Of a stretch of 64,000 nt of DNA, positions 26,382-33,101 are shown piece by piece. Source of the DNA: Nodularia sp034931045. Its GTDB lineage: Bacteria; Cyanobacteriota; Cyanobacteriia; Cyanobacteriales; Nostocaceae. The position numbers and the translations under genes were made by a program. The notes under the pieces were generated by a model. That model ran no database searches, was not told the origin of the DNA, and saw only the letters and a program-made list of their open reading frames with translations. The stretch's first letter is position 1; each line of letters opens with the position of its first letter. Where the stretch lies: assembly GCF_034931045.1 (NCBI RefSeq), contig NZ_JAYGHH010000002.1, positions 1 through 64,000 of the forward strand. Reading direction: 5' to 3'.

Positions 26382-26486
26382 ATGGTTAGAAAAGGAAAAA
26401 ACTTAGTAATTTTAGTTCATAGTAATCGTGTTAAATCAGTTTATATTAAACAAGTATTAGAGCTAATAGAAGGAGAACAATCATGA
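26382..26486 (+). CDS. 34-residue ORF coupled to hicB, possible HicA remnant
   Basis: An ATG frame of 34 residues (core KNLVILVHSNRVKSVYIKQV) ends in a TGA that overlaps the ATG of the next gene (ATGA). Position and coupling are those of hicA, the mRNA-cleaving toxin normally paired with hicB, and the VILVHS stretch faintly recalls the HicA strand with the catalytic His. It is too short to be a whole HicA (about 60-80 residues). It could be a degraded toxin or an unrelated leader peptide. Confidence 0.35.
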   Translation: MVRKGKNLVILVHSNRVKSVYIKQVLELIEGEQS

Positions 26487-26704
26487 ACTATCCCATAGTC
26501 GTTTACCCATGTGATGAAGGTGGTTTTGTGGCTGAAGTTCCAGCTTTACGCGGATGTTTAGCACAAGGTGAAACTTTAGAAGAAACGTTACAAGAATTGA
26601 TGATTGTGAGAAATTTATGGTTGGAAACAGCCGAGAAATACGGTCAAAAACTACCAGATGTTGAAAGTACCATTGCTAAAGTCAAAGCACTAAGTTGTGT
26701 GTAA
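26483..26704 (+). CDS. hicB: HicB-family antitoxin
   Basis: A 73-residue HicB-type protein: YPIVVYPCDEGGFVAEVPAL followed by RGCLAQGETLEETLQELMIV, the degenerate RNase H-like fold that neutralises HicA. There is no C-terminal DNA-binding extension, as in short cyanobacterial HicBs. AGGAG sits 8-12 bases upstream, and the start overlaps the stop of the 34-residue ORF. No complete HicA is visible on either side, so this may be an orphan. Confidence 0.85.
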   Translation: MNYPIVVYPCDEGGFVAEVPALRGCLAQGETLEETLQELMIVRNLWLETAEKYGQKLPDVESTIAKVKALSCV

Positions 26705-26788
26705 TTATTACTCTTATACTTCTAATCCTGTACAGACTTATTGAATTCGATACAATAAGCTTAATTATGAGCTAACTGTAGTTGACAC

Positions 26789-27004
26789 ATGGTCAAAGAA
26801 TTCAGTGTAATTATTGAGAGAGACTCAGATGGTTACTTCGTGGCTTCAGTCCCCAATCTAAAAGGCTGTCACACACAAGCAAAATCCCTCAATGAGCTAA
26901 TGGAACGTATCCAAGAAGCAATAGAACTTTGTTTAGAATTTGAAAATTCTGCAATTGGAAAAAGCAGATTTAGACAGATGGAGGTTTATGATTCCCATCA
27001 ATGA
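26789..27004 (+). CDS. Second HicB-family antitoxin, altered C-terminus
   Basis: A 71-residue protein whose first ~50 residues (EFSVIIERDSDGYFVASVPNL, KGCHTQAKSLNELMERIQEAIE) are a standard HicB fold. After residue ~52 the sequence (ENSAIGKSRFRQMEVYDSHQ) is not HicB-like and runs into the start of the Phd/YefM gene, so the gene appears to have lost its 3' end through fusion to the downstream module. No HicA neighbours it. Confidence 0.75.
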   Translation: MVKEFSVIIERDSDGYFVASVPNLKGCHTQAKSLNELMERIQEAIELCLEFENSAIGKSRFRQMEVYDSHQ

Positions 27005-27224
27005 AGCTCAACAGCAGTTACAGGATTTAATTGATTCCGTAAATCAATCCCATCAACCCATTGTGATTGCAGGACAAAGTAGCAATGCAGTGTTATTGTC
27101 TGAAGCTGACTGGACATCTGTACAAGAAACCCTGTATCTTCTCTCAGTACCAGGGATGAGGGAATCGATTCGAGAAGGACTAGCAACGCCGATTGAGGAA
27201 TGTGATCGGGAGTTAGAGTGGTGA
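26988..27224 (+). CDS. Phd/YefM-family antitoxin
   Basis: A 78-residue antitoxin: INEAQQQLQDLIDSVNQSHQPIVIAG and NAVLLSEADWTSVQETLYLLSVPGM are the standard YefM motifs (DNA-binding N-terminus, toxin-binding C-terminus). The ATG at 26988 has TGGAGG 5-10 bases upstream, and is preferred over the longer frame from 26940. It overlaps the YoeB toxin start by four bases, the usual arrangement. It probably represses its own promoter with the toxin. Confidence 0.9.
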   Translation: MIPINEAQQQLQDLIDSVNQSHQPIVIAGQSSNAVLLSEADWTSVQETLYLLSVPGMRESIREGLATPIEECDRELEW

Positions 27225-27484
27225 GTTGGGATTTGGTTTACACCAAACAAGCACAGAAAGATGCCAAAAAGCTCACCGCTAGTAATTTAAGAGATAAGGC
27301 GCAAACCTTACTCGATATCATTCAAACTAATCCGTTTCAGAATCCGCCACCCTATGAAAAGTTAGTGGGAGATTTAGAAGGTGCATACTCCAGAAGAATC
27401 AATATTCAGCATCGTCTGGTATATGAGGTGGTTGAGTCTGAGAATACAGTGAAAATTTTGCGGATGTGGACTCATTATGAGTAA
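27221..27484 (+). CDS. yoeB: Txe/YoeB-family mRNA interferase toxin
   Basis: An 87-residue RelE-fold toxin that cleaves mRNA on the ribosome. The N-terminus (M)SWDLVYTKQAQKDAKKL and the C-terminal RRINIQHRLVYEVV...ILRMWTHYE contain the expected catalytic Glu/Arg/His/Tyr positions (YSRRIN, QHRLVY, THYE). I choose GTG 27221 (GTGA overlap with the yefM stop); GTG 27218 is one codon longer. It is complete, so this yefM-yoeB pair is probably functional. Confidence 0.92.
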   Translation: MSWDLVYTKQAQKDAKKLTASNLRDKAQTLLDIIQTNPFQNPPPYEKLVGDLEGAYSRRINIQHRLVYEVVESENTVKILRMWTHYE

Positions 27485-27604
27485 TATTTTCAGCAGGTAG
27501 GTTTTTTATCGTTTATTTAGGCTGAAAATATAGGGACTGGATTGCTTGGTGTTTATTGTGCGCGATCGCCAGTTAACAAAAGATGAATTTAAGAATTTGT
27601 TGTA

Positions 27605-27706
27605 GTGCGTAGGCGTAGCCAGTCGTAGACATTGCACCAGCACCAACTCGTCAGTTCTTCCAACCTATAATGAGAGAGCGCAAAGGTATATAACACCTGG
27701 ATTGCG
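27605..27706 (+). promoter_or_regulatory. Duplicated ~100-bp intergenic module, copy 1 (contains TATAAT)
   Basis: This stretch and 28148-28244 share GTAGCCAGTCGTAGACAT, GCACCAG and TATAATGAGAGAGCGCA, then ACCTGGATT, in the same order and spacing. The TATAAT (27666-27671) is a perfect -10 hexamer; no good -35 is evident. It lies directly upstream of an antitoxin-like gene, as copy 2 lies upstream of the DUF433 gene. Confidence 0.65.
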
Positions 27707-27728
27707 AATAACTATTGAAGGAGAAGCC

Positions 27729-27962
27729 ATGTTAGACGAAGCAATTCTTGAACGACGTTTAAATACTCTTGAACAAGCAGTTTTTGATCTCCAGCATAAA
27801 CTTGAAAGTAAGCCCATATCTGAGAACTGGCTAGAAAAACTTATTGGTTCTGTCTCTGATGAGGAGGCTTTTCTGGAAGCTTTAGAATATGGACGTGCTT
27901 TTCGTCAATCTGATAAACCTGTTAATGAGGATGACGATTACTGCTCCCATTTTACCATTTGA
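27729..27962 (+). CDS. Small antitoxin-like protein upstream of a vapC remnant
   Basis: A 77-residue protein (LDEAILERRLNTLEQAVFDL ... EAFLEALEYGRAFRQSDKPV NEDD). The N-terminal coiled-coil-like helix and acidic C-terminus are typical of cyanobacterial antitoxins encoded before PIN-domain toxins. AAGGAGA precedes the ATG at 27729. The final residues after Asp-Asp (DYCSHFTI) lie in sequence that, in another frame, belongs to the truncated VapC, so the end of the gene is probably a deletion junction. Confidence 0.7.
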   Translation: MLDEAILERRLNTLEQAVFDLQHKLESKPISENWLEKLIGSVSDEEAFLEALEYGRAFRQSDKPVNEDDDYCSHFTI

Positions 27963-28134
27963 TGCTGGGGCAATCGCAGTATTTGATGAATTGCGAGAAC
28001 AAAAAGTTAGAATTGCTACGATGGATTTAAGAATTGCCGCGATCGCTATATCTCGTAATTTAGTATTATTGACCCGAAATATTGGTGACTTCGGCAAAGT
28101 TCCCGGTTTAGTGACAGAAAATTGGACTATATAG
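27931..28134 (+). pseudogene. Truncated PIN-domain toxin (vapC, C-terminal part only)
   Basis: This frame encodes PFDAGAIAVFDELREQKVRI, then MDLRIAAIAISRNLVLLTRN and FGKVPGLVTENW, the C-terminal half of a VapC-type PIN ribonuclease, including the (D)xRIAAIA and TRN..DF motifs that hold the last acidic active-site residues. The N-terminal half with the first catalytic Asp (LLDTN/D) is missing, so it should be inactive. A single internal deletion joining the antitoxin 3' end to mid-vapC explains both genes. Confidence 0.8.
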
Positions 28135-28147
28135 AGTAGATGGAGCA

Positions 28148-28244
28148 GTGCGTAGCCAGTCGTAGACATCGCACCAGTACTAACTTGTTACTCCTGCCAA
28201 ACTATAATGAGAGAGCGCACAGGTAAATGAGACCTGGATTACAA
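28148..28244 (+). promoter_or_regulatory. Duplicated ~100-bp intergenic module, copy 2 (contains TATAAT)
   Basis: Second copy of the module at 27605-27706, with TATAAT at 28203-28208 followed by GAGAGAGCGCA and ACCTGGATT. It lies 75-170 bases upstream of the DUF433-DUF5615 pair, and 13 bases after the end of the vapC remnant. Confidence 0.65.
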
Positions 28245-28318
28245 TGCTAAAAAATTACGAGATTTAGGCAGTAAAGCCTATACTATAAAGATATGGCAAC
28301 TTAGCTAGATAAAATAAT

Positions 28319-28630
28319 ATGTTAGCTCTGAGTTACCCACATATCGAAAAAAATGAGCATCAGCCGGCAAGATTACAGCGTTTTCCTCGGATTAGAGTAG
28401 CGCAAATCGTTATGGACTATCTTGCTTATGGTTGGTCAGTAGAAGAAATGTGTCGCCAACATCCTTATTTAAGCCACGCTGAAGCTCATGCGGCTATGGG
28501 TTATTACTTTGACCACCAAGAAGAGGTTGACCAAGAAATTAGGGAAGAATGGGAACAAGTTCAAGAAACCAAGAACCCATCAGTACAATCCCCTTTTTAC
28601 AGCAGAATGAAAGCAAAAGGACTGCTGTAA
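28319..28630 (+). CDS. DUF433-family antitoxin (VapB45-like)
   Basis: A 103-residue protein with the DUF433 core: RIRVAQIVMDYLAYGWSVEE, MCRQHPYLSHAEAHAAMGYY. DUF433 proteins are predicted HTH antitoxins paired with DUF5615 toxins. The toxin gene follows with no gap (TAA then GTG). The start ATG at 28319 is close to the TATAAT-bearing repeat module, from which the pair may be transcribed. Confidence 0.88.
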   Translation: MLALSYPHIEKNEHQPARLQRFPRIRVAQIVMDYLAYGWSVEEMCRQHPYLSHAEAHAAMGYYFDHQEEVDQEIREEWEQVQETKNPSVQSPFYSRMKAKGLL

Positions 28631-28981
28631 GTGCCTATTTCTCTGTATATGGATGTTCATGTCCCTGAAGCTATTACATCACAATTGCGTCGTCGGGGTA
28701 TAGATGTTTTAACCGCTTTGGACGATGATACGCAAGAACTCCCTGATGATAAATTATTAGAGAGAGTGACTGAACTTAAACGAGTCCTATTTACCCAAGA
28801 CATCCGTTTTCGGGTCTTAGCTGAAACTTGGCAAATAGCAGGAAAACAGTTTTCAGGATTAATTTTTGGACATCAACTGGGTGGCACAATTGGTCAATTC
28901 GTTAAAGATTTAGAATTGATAGCAAAGGCTTCAGATATTGAGGAATGGATCAATGCAGTTGAGTATATTCCCTTCAAGTAA
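28631..28981 (+). CDS. DUF5615 PIN-like toxin (VapC45-like)
   Basis: A 116-residue protein starting (M)PISLYMDVHVPEAITSQLRR, with LTALDDDTQELPDDKLLERV and VLFTQDIRFRVLA, the DUF5615 pattern in which conserved Asp residues form a PIN-like nuclease centre (Asp8, Asp32 region, Asp62 of TQD). The GTG start directly abuts the antitoxin stop. The pair appears intact. The role as a ribonuclease toxin follows from the family, not from this sequence. Confidence 0.87.
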   Translation: MPISLYMDVHVPEAITSQLRRRGIDVLTALDDDTQELPDDKLLERVTELKRVLFTQDIRFRVLAETWQIAGKQFSGLIFGHQLGGTIGQFVKDLELIAKASDIEEWINAVEYIPFK

Positions 28982-29069
28982 AACTAGCCGAGCATGGGTT
29001 AAGACTCTTTAGCCATTCCTTAACTATTACAATAAGAATAATATCCGAATTTTTTGACTAATTTACTCT

Positions 29070-30167
29070 ATGTCAGTTTTAGCAGCGATCGCAGTCTTGG
29101 CTGTTCTGATCTTGGTACACGAGTTGGGACACTTTACCGCAGCTCGTTCTCAAGGTATTCTCGTTAACCGCTTTTCTTTAGGGTTTGGCCCAGTTCTTTG
29201 GAAGTACCAAGGACCACAAACTGAATATGCTATCCGCGCCTTTCCTTTGGGGGGTTTTGTGGGTTTTCCAGATGATGACCCAGATAGCGATATTCCGCCC
29301 AATGACCCGAATTTGCTGCGTAACCGTCCCATTTTCGACCGGGCGATTGTGATCAGTGCCGGAGTCATTGCAAATTTAATCTTTGCCTATTTTCTCTTGG
29401 TAACTCAAGTCAGCCTCATCGGTGTGGGACAAGCCAGCGCCCCAGGCGTTTTAATTCAACAACTAGCACCAGAAGTCAGTTCTGTAGCCACCACAGCCGG
29501 AATTCAACCAGGAGATGTCATCTTAGCAGCTGATCAAAGAGAATTTGGCACAGACCTAAAAGACATTGAAGTTTTTAGAGACATCATTAAAAATAGTCCT
29601 GGTCAATCTGTCCAACTAGAAATTGCCCGTGGCGACCAAACACTGTTAGTGAATGTAGTTCCTGAAGATAAGCCAGCCGGAGGTAGTATTGGTATCGGAC
29701 TTGCTCCCAATGGTGAAGTTGTCCGCCGTCCTGTTAATAATCTGGGCAAAGCGTTGAATATTGGTGCTACTGAATTTCAGCGCCTTGTCACCCTGACCTT
29801 TCAAGGGTTTGGACAACTAATTACTAACTTTGGGGAAACAGCAGGTCAAGTAGCAGGGCCGATTAAAATTGTCCAAATTGGTTCCAACATTGCCCAAAAT
29901 GATACAGGTGGTCTGTTCTTCTTTGGGGCTTTGATCAGCATTAATTTGGCAATCATCAACATTTTGCCTTTACCAGCTTTAGATGGTGGACAACTGGCAT
30001 TTTTGCTGATTGAAGGTGTCCGTGGTAAGCCATTACCTAACCGGATTCAAGAAGGTGTAATGCAAACTGGTTTAGTACTACTTTTAGGACTAGGCATTTT
30101 TCTGATTGTCAAAGAAACTAGTCAGTTAACTTCTCAATTAGAGTGGGTGCAAAAGTTATTCCAGTGA
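29070..30167 (+). CDS. rseP: RIP metalloprotease (RseP/site-2 protease)
   Basis: A 365-residue membrane zinc protease that cuts substrates within the membrane. The zinc motif HELGH is at residues 17-21 in the first helix, a PDZ domain spans about 115-205 (GIQPGDVILAADQREF), and the LDG motif (NILPLPALDGGQLAFLL) lies near residue 296, completing the metal site. Three to four membrane helices in all. Length matches cyanobacterial family members. Its stop overlaps the nth start. Substrates, probably anti-sigma factors, are not evident here. Confidence 0.94.
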   Translation: MSVLAAIAVLAVLILVHELGHFTAARSQGILVNRFSLGFGPVLWKYQGPQTEYAIRAFPLGGFVGFPDDDPDSDIPPNDPNLLRNRPIFDRAIVISAGVIANLIFAYFLLVTQVSLIGVGQASAPGVLIQQLAPEVSSVATTAGIQPGDVILAADQREFGTDLKDIEVFRDIIKNSPGQSVQLEIARGDQTLLVNVVPEDKPAGGSIGIGLAPNGEVVRRPVNNLGKALNIGATEFQRLVTLTFQGFGQLITNFGETAGQVAGPIKIVQIGSNIAQNDTGGLFFFGALISINLAIINILPLPALDGGQLAFLLIEGVRGKPLPNRIQEGVMQTGLVLLLGLGIFLIVKETSQLTSQLEWVQKLFQ

Positions 30168-30841
30168 GTGTGAGCCGGAAATCCCCATCCAAAAAGCAAC
30201 GGGCGTTAGAAATTCTCGCCCGCTTGCAGCGTCTTTATCCAGATGCAACTTGTTCCTTGAATTATTCAACGCCTGTCCAACTGTTAGTAGCAACTATTCT
30301 CTCCGCCCAGTGTACAGATGAGCGAGTTAATAAAGTTACACCAGCTTTATTTGCACGCTTTCCTAATGCGGCTAGTTTAGCTAATGCTGATTTAGAAGAG
30401 TTAGAAAATTTGGTGCGTTCTACGGGTTTTTATCGTAATAAGGCGAAGAATATTCAAGGGGCTTGTCAAAAAATTGTCAGCGAGTTTAACTCTATTGTTC
30501 CTAACCAAATGGAGCAATTATTACAACTTCCAGGTGTGGCAAGAAAAACTGGTAATGTCGTTCTCGCTCATGCTTATGGTATTAATGCTGGGGTGACTGT
30601 AGATACTCACGTGAAGCGTTTGAGTCAACGCTTGGGTTTAACTAAATTTCCTGATCCGATCCGGATTGAGAAAGATTTAATGAAGTTGTTACCCCAGCCA
30701 GATTGGGAAAATTGGTCAATTCGGTTGATTTATCACGGTCGTGCTGTTTGTAAAGCCCGTTCTCCTGTCTGTGAAGCCTGTGAGTTAAGTGATTTATGCC
30801 CCAGTGCTGGGAAAACATTAGTTGCAGGACAAGAAAAATAA
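30164..30841 (+). CDS. nth: Endonuclease III
   Basis: A 225-residue DNA glycosylase/AP lyase that removes oxidised pyrimidines. The helix-hairpin-helix LLQLPGVARKTGNVVLAHAYG contains the catalytic Lys, VDTHVKRLSQRLGL the catalytic Asp, and the C-terminal CKARSPVCEACELSDLC (spacing C-6-C-2-C-5-C) binds a [4Fe-4S] cluster. The GTG at 30164 overlaps the rseP stop (GTGA) and gives a suitable N-terminus; the frame is open to GTG 30143. Confidence 0.95.
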   Translation: MSVSRKSPSKKQRALEILARLQRLYPDATCSLNYSTPVQLLVATILSAQCTDERVNKVTPALFARFPNAASLANADLEELENLVRSTGFYRNKAKNIQGACQKIVSEFNSIVPNQMEQLLQLPGVARKTGNVVLAHAYGINAGVTVDTHVKRLSQRLGLTKFPDPIRIEKDLMKLLPQPDWENWSIRLIYHGRAVCKARSPVCEACELSDLCPSAGKTLVAGQEK

Positions 30842-30909
30842 AATATCCCTATAATTAATGGGGACAAGGTAAGATAGAAAATGCTGTCTTTAAATCTGTT
30901 AGAGAATTT

Positions 30910-31212
30910 ATGGCAAAAAAGAGTATGATTGAGCGCGAAAAAAAACGCGCCAAGTTGGTAGAAAAGTATGCTGACAAGCGAGAAGCGTTGTTGGAAGAGT
31001 TCAAAAACGCTGATTCTCCTTTGGATAAGTTGGCAGTCCACCGGAAAATTCAACAGCTACCCCGGAATAGTGCGCCGACTCGTCACCGCAATCGCTGCTG
31101 GGTAACTGGTCGTCCTAGAGGTGTTTACAGCGACTTTGGGCTATCTCGGAACGTACTACGGGAATGGGCGCATCAAGGTCTTTTACCTGGTGTGGTTAAG
31201 TCTAGCTGGTAG
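30910..31212 (+). CDS. rpsN: Ribosomal protein uS14
   Basis: A 100-residue S14 of the long, zinc-independent type: MAKKSMIEREKKRAKLVEKY, then LPRNSAPTRHRNRCWVTGRP and GLSRNVLREWAHQGLLPGVV KSSW. No CXXC zinc pairs. Length and sequence are standard for cyanobacteria, where rpsN is often a lone gene outside the main ribosomal cluster. Confidence 0.97.
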   Translation: MAKKSMIEREKKRAKLVEKYADKREALLEEFKNADSPLDKLAVHRKIQQLPRNSAPTRHRNRCWVTGRPRGVYSDFGLSRNVLREWAHQGLLPGVVKSSW

Positions 31213-31257
31213 TCGTTGGTCATTAGTTTAGACAAATAACTAATGACCACAGCCAAG

Positions 31258-31587
31258 CTATTCTCCACAACAACGGTCTATACCTAGACTGTCTAAGAGT
31301 AGATCGCTGACGGCGTTGGCGATCGCAAACTCTCCATAAAAACTTTTGGAAAAATCAAATGCCTGCATCTCTGTAACAATTGCTATAACTAGAGATCCCA
31401 GGTCGTTTTCTCCTTCCATGCGTTGACGGACAAAGATTTGTGCCGCACGTTGGGCGATTTTTTGATTGACTATTTCTGGTAAAAATTCTGTGTCTAGCCA
31501 CCGTAATAAGGAATGTTGCAACCATTCTCCTTCGAGATGGGGGTTGTTGGATGGTGGTAAGGTGATGGGTGGAATTGCTTCAGTCAT
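31258..31587 (-). CDS. Conserved cyanobacterial protein of unknown function
   Basis: A 109-residue acidic protein without signal peptide or membrane helix. A Pro-rich N-terminus (IPPITLPPSNNP) leads to a mainly helical body (EWLQHSLLRWLDTEFLPEIV, AQRAAQIFVRQRMEGENDLG) and a C-terminal Cys-Cys pair. I recognise no named domain. Codon usage resembles that of the neighbours. It is convergent with rpsN. Confidence 0.65.
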   Translation of the reverse strand: MTEAIPPITLPPSNNPHLEGEWLQHSLLRWLDTEFLPEIVNQKIAQRAAQIFVRQRMEGENDLGSLVIAIVTEMQAFDFSKSFYGEFAIANAVSDLLLDSLGIDRCCGE

Positions 31588-31597
31588 CTTTTTTTTA

Positions 31598-31639
31598 ACG
31601 CAAAGGTACGCTGAGGGAAACGCAAAGGTACGCTGAGGG
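31598..31639. repeat. Two direct copies of ACGCAAAGGTACGCTGAGGG
   Basis: Two exact 20-base copies (31598-31617 and 31620-31639) separated by two bases lie in the divergent region between the unknown gene and aat. The unit is related to the CGCAAAGGCGCAGAGG repeat family found elsewhere here, including inside putA. Confidence 0.85.
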
Positions 31640-31674
31640 TGTTTTTCTGGGGTTTTTTGCTTGTTTGTTTAATT

Positions 31675-32250
31675 ATGCAATATGATATCGCTGCGATTAT
31701 TCGGGGTTATGCTCAAGGTTATTTTCTCATGGCTGATGATCATACAGGCCTGGGATGGTACGGAAGTCGCGATCGCACTTTGATTCCTTTGGATGAGCGA
31801 TTTCACTACCCGAAGTCGTTACAGCGTGTTCTCAATCAAGAGCGTTTTACTGTGGCGATTAACCGTGACTTTCAGGGTGTGGTAGCTGGATGTGCTAATC
31901 GCGAAACTACTTGGATTTCACGAGAATTACAAGAGATTTACTGGTTACTTTACCAGAATGGTTACGCCTATAGTTTTGAAACTTGGCAAGGTGATCAACT
32001 GGCTGGGGGGATTTTAGGGCTGGTAATTGGCGGTGCGTTCATTGGTGAGTCGATGTTTTACCACATTAGTGAAGGCTCGAAGGTGGCTATGGTTAAGTTG
32101 GTGGAACGGTTACGCCAAAAGCAATTTGTACTATTTGATGCTCAAATGATGAATCCCCATTTGGAAAGATTTGGCGCTTACGGTATTCGGGATGATGAGT
32201 ATCAGGCTTTACTTAAGGAAGCGTTGCAACGTAGTTGTGATTTAGTGTAA
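31675..32250 (+). CDS. aat: Leucyl/phenylalanyl-tRNA-protein transferase
   Basis: A 191-residue Aat, which attaches Leu or Phe to N-terminal Arg/Lys and so marks proteins for ClpAP/ClpCP-type turnover (N-degron pathway). The motifs GYFLMADDHTGLGWYGSRDR, GGILGLVIGGAFIGESMFY and LFDAQMMNPHLERFGAYGI are the family hallmarks. I choose ATG 31675 (MQYDIAAIIRGYAQGYF), since the upstream extension in the same frame is hydrophobic and lies in repeat-derived DNA. Confidence 0.92.
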   Translation: MQYDIAAIIRGYAQGYFLMADDHTGLGWYGSRDRTLIPLDERFHYPKSLQRVLNQERFTVAINRDFQGVVAGCANRETTWISRELQEIYWLLYQNGYAYSFETWQGDQLAGGILGLVIGGAFIGESMFYHISEGSKVAMVKLVERLRQKQFVLFDAQMMNPHLERFGAYGIRDDEYQALLKEALQRSCDLV

Positions 32251-32298
32251 AGGTAATGCTTGAAGAACATGAATTGAGCGCTTAATGCTAAATATGTA

Positions 32299-32328
32299 TT
32301 GACACTGTAAATACGTTCAATCTACACT
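32299..32328 (+). promoter_or_regulatory. Promoter for the brnTA-like pair
   Basis: TTGACA (32299-32304) and TACACT (32323-32328) are spaced 18 bases. The expected start of transcription would be at about 32334-32336, at or next to the ATG of the toxin gene, so the message would be nearly leaderless. Confidence 0.6.
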
Positions 32329-32335
32329 AAAGGGT

Positions 32336-32632
32336 ATGGACGTACATTTTGTGCTATGTGGCATCACATTTGTTTGGAATGAGGAAAAAGCTCAGAAAAA
32401 TTCCGGAAAGCATGATGGTATTACCTTTGAAACAGCCGCAGAGGTATTCTTTGACCCATTTTTGGTAGTTGTTGATGCTAGTCGTAATGATGAAGCAAGA
32501 GATGCTGTCATTGGATTGGATAGGCGATGGAATCTACTGTATGTGGTTCATATTGAGCCTGATAATGACGTAATTCGGATTATTTCGGCACGTAAAGCAA
32601 CGCGCCAGGAGCGTGAACAATATGAAAGTTGA
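32336..32632 (+). CDS. brnT: BrnT-family ribonuclease toxin
   Basis: A 98-residue BrnT-like toxin: FVWNEEKAQKNSGKHDGITF ETA is the classical BrnT opening (W-x3-K-x3-N-x3-H-x-(I/V)-x-F), followed by ARDAVIGLDRRWNLLYVVHI and IRIISARKATRQEREQYES with the catalytic Arg and C-terminal Arg/Tyr. It adopts a RelE-like fold. Its gene overlaps the following antitoxin gene by eleven bases. No ribosome-binding site fits between the predicted promoter and the ATG. Confidence 0.92.
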   Translation: MDVHFVLCGITFVWNEEKAQKNSGKHDGITFETAAEVFFDPFLVVVDASRNDEARDAVIGLDRRWNLLYVVHIEPDNDVIRIISARKATRQEREQYES

Positions 32633-32906
32633 AGATTTAAAACAACGCTTAGACCGCAACCGTCCTATGAATAGTGTCACAATTCGGATTCCTGAAGATG
32701 TGATTGAGGATTTAAAGCGAATTGCTCCATTACTGGGTTTTTCCGGTTATCAACCGTTGATCCGAGCTTATATCGGTCAGGGATTGCGGACGGATTTAGA
32801 AAGGTTCGATGGGGATAGTATTTCTGCTTTAGTTGCGAGTCTGAAGCGACGTGGTGTGAGTGATGAAGTAATTCAAGAAGCACTCAGCGAAGTTGCTCAC
32901 AATTGA
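32622..32906 (+). CDS. BrnA/CopG-like antitoxin
   Basis: A 94-residue protein beginning MKVEDLKQRLDRNRPMNSVT IRIPEDVIEDLKRIAPLLGF, with a ribbon-helix-helix-like segment (SVTIRIPEDVIEDLKRIA) followed by SGYQPLIRAYIGQGLR, typical of antitoxins paired with BrnT. I choose ATG 32622 over TTG/ATG positions upstream; it overlaps brnT, which favours coupling. It presumably represses the promoter at 32299-32328. Confidence 0.85.
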   Translation: MKVEDLKQRLDRNRPMNSVTIRIPEDVIEDLKRIAPLLGFSGYQPLIRAYIGQGLRTDLERFDGDSISALVASLKRRGVSDEVIQEALSEVAHN

Positions 32907-32923
32907 CAACCCCATAACAATTC

Positions 32924-33100
32924 ATGCTAAAAACCATCGAAGGCATTTATCAAAATGGGAAAATTCAACTTACTGAGTTACCCCAAGACTTGAGCGATCG
33001 CACTCAAGTTCTCGTTACTTTTCTTGATCCTAGTAAAATTGATTCTAGCAAACTACGCCAATTCATTGAAATGACGCTAGACGACTTAGAGAAGCTATAA
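32924..33100 (+). CDS. Small antitoxin-like protein (DUF104/AF2212-type)
   Basis: A 58-residue protein. The opening LKTIEGIYQNGKIQLTELP followed by a Thr-Gln-Val-Leu-Val-Thr-Phe strand is the beta-hairpin pattern of AF2212/DUF104-like antitoxins, and the C-terminus (LRQFIEMTLDDLEKL) is an acidic amphipathic helix of the kind that covers a PIN toxin. It follows the brnA-like gene by 17 bases, so it may share its transcript. No toxin gene follows: the next gene is convergent and starts two bases after the stop. Confidence 0.65.
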   Translation: MLKTIEGIYQNGKIQLTELPQDLSDRTQVLVTFLDPSKIDSSKLRQFIEMTLDDLEKL

Positions 33101-33101
33101 G

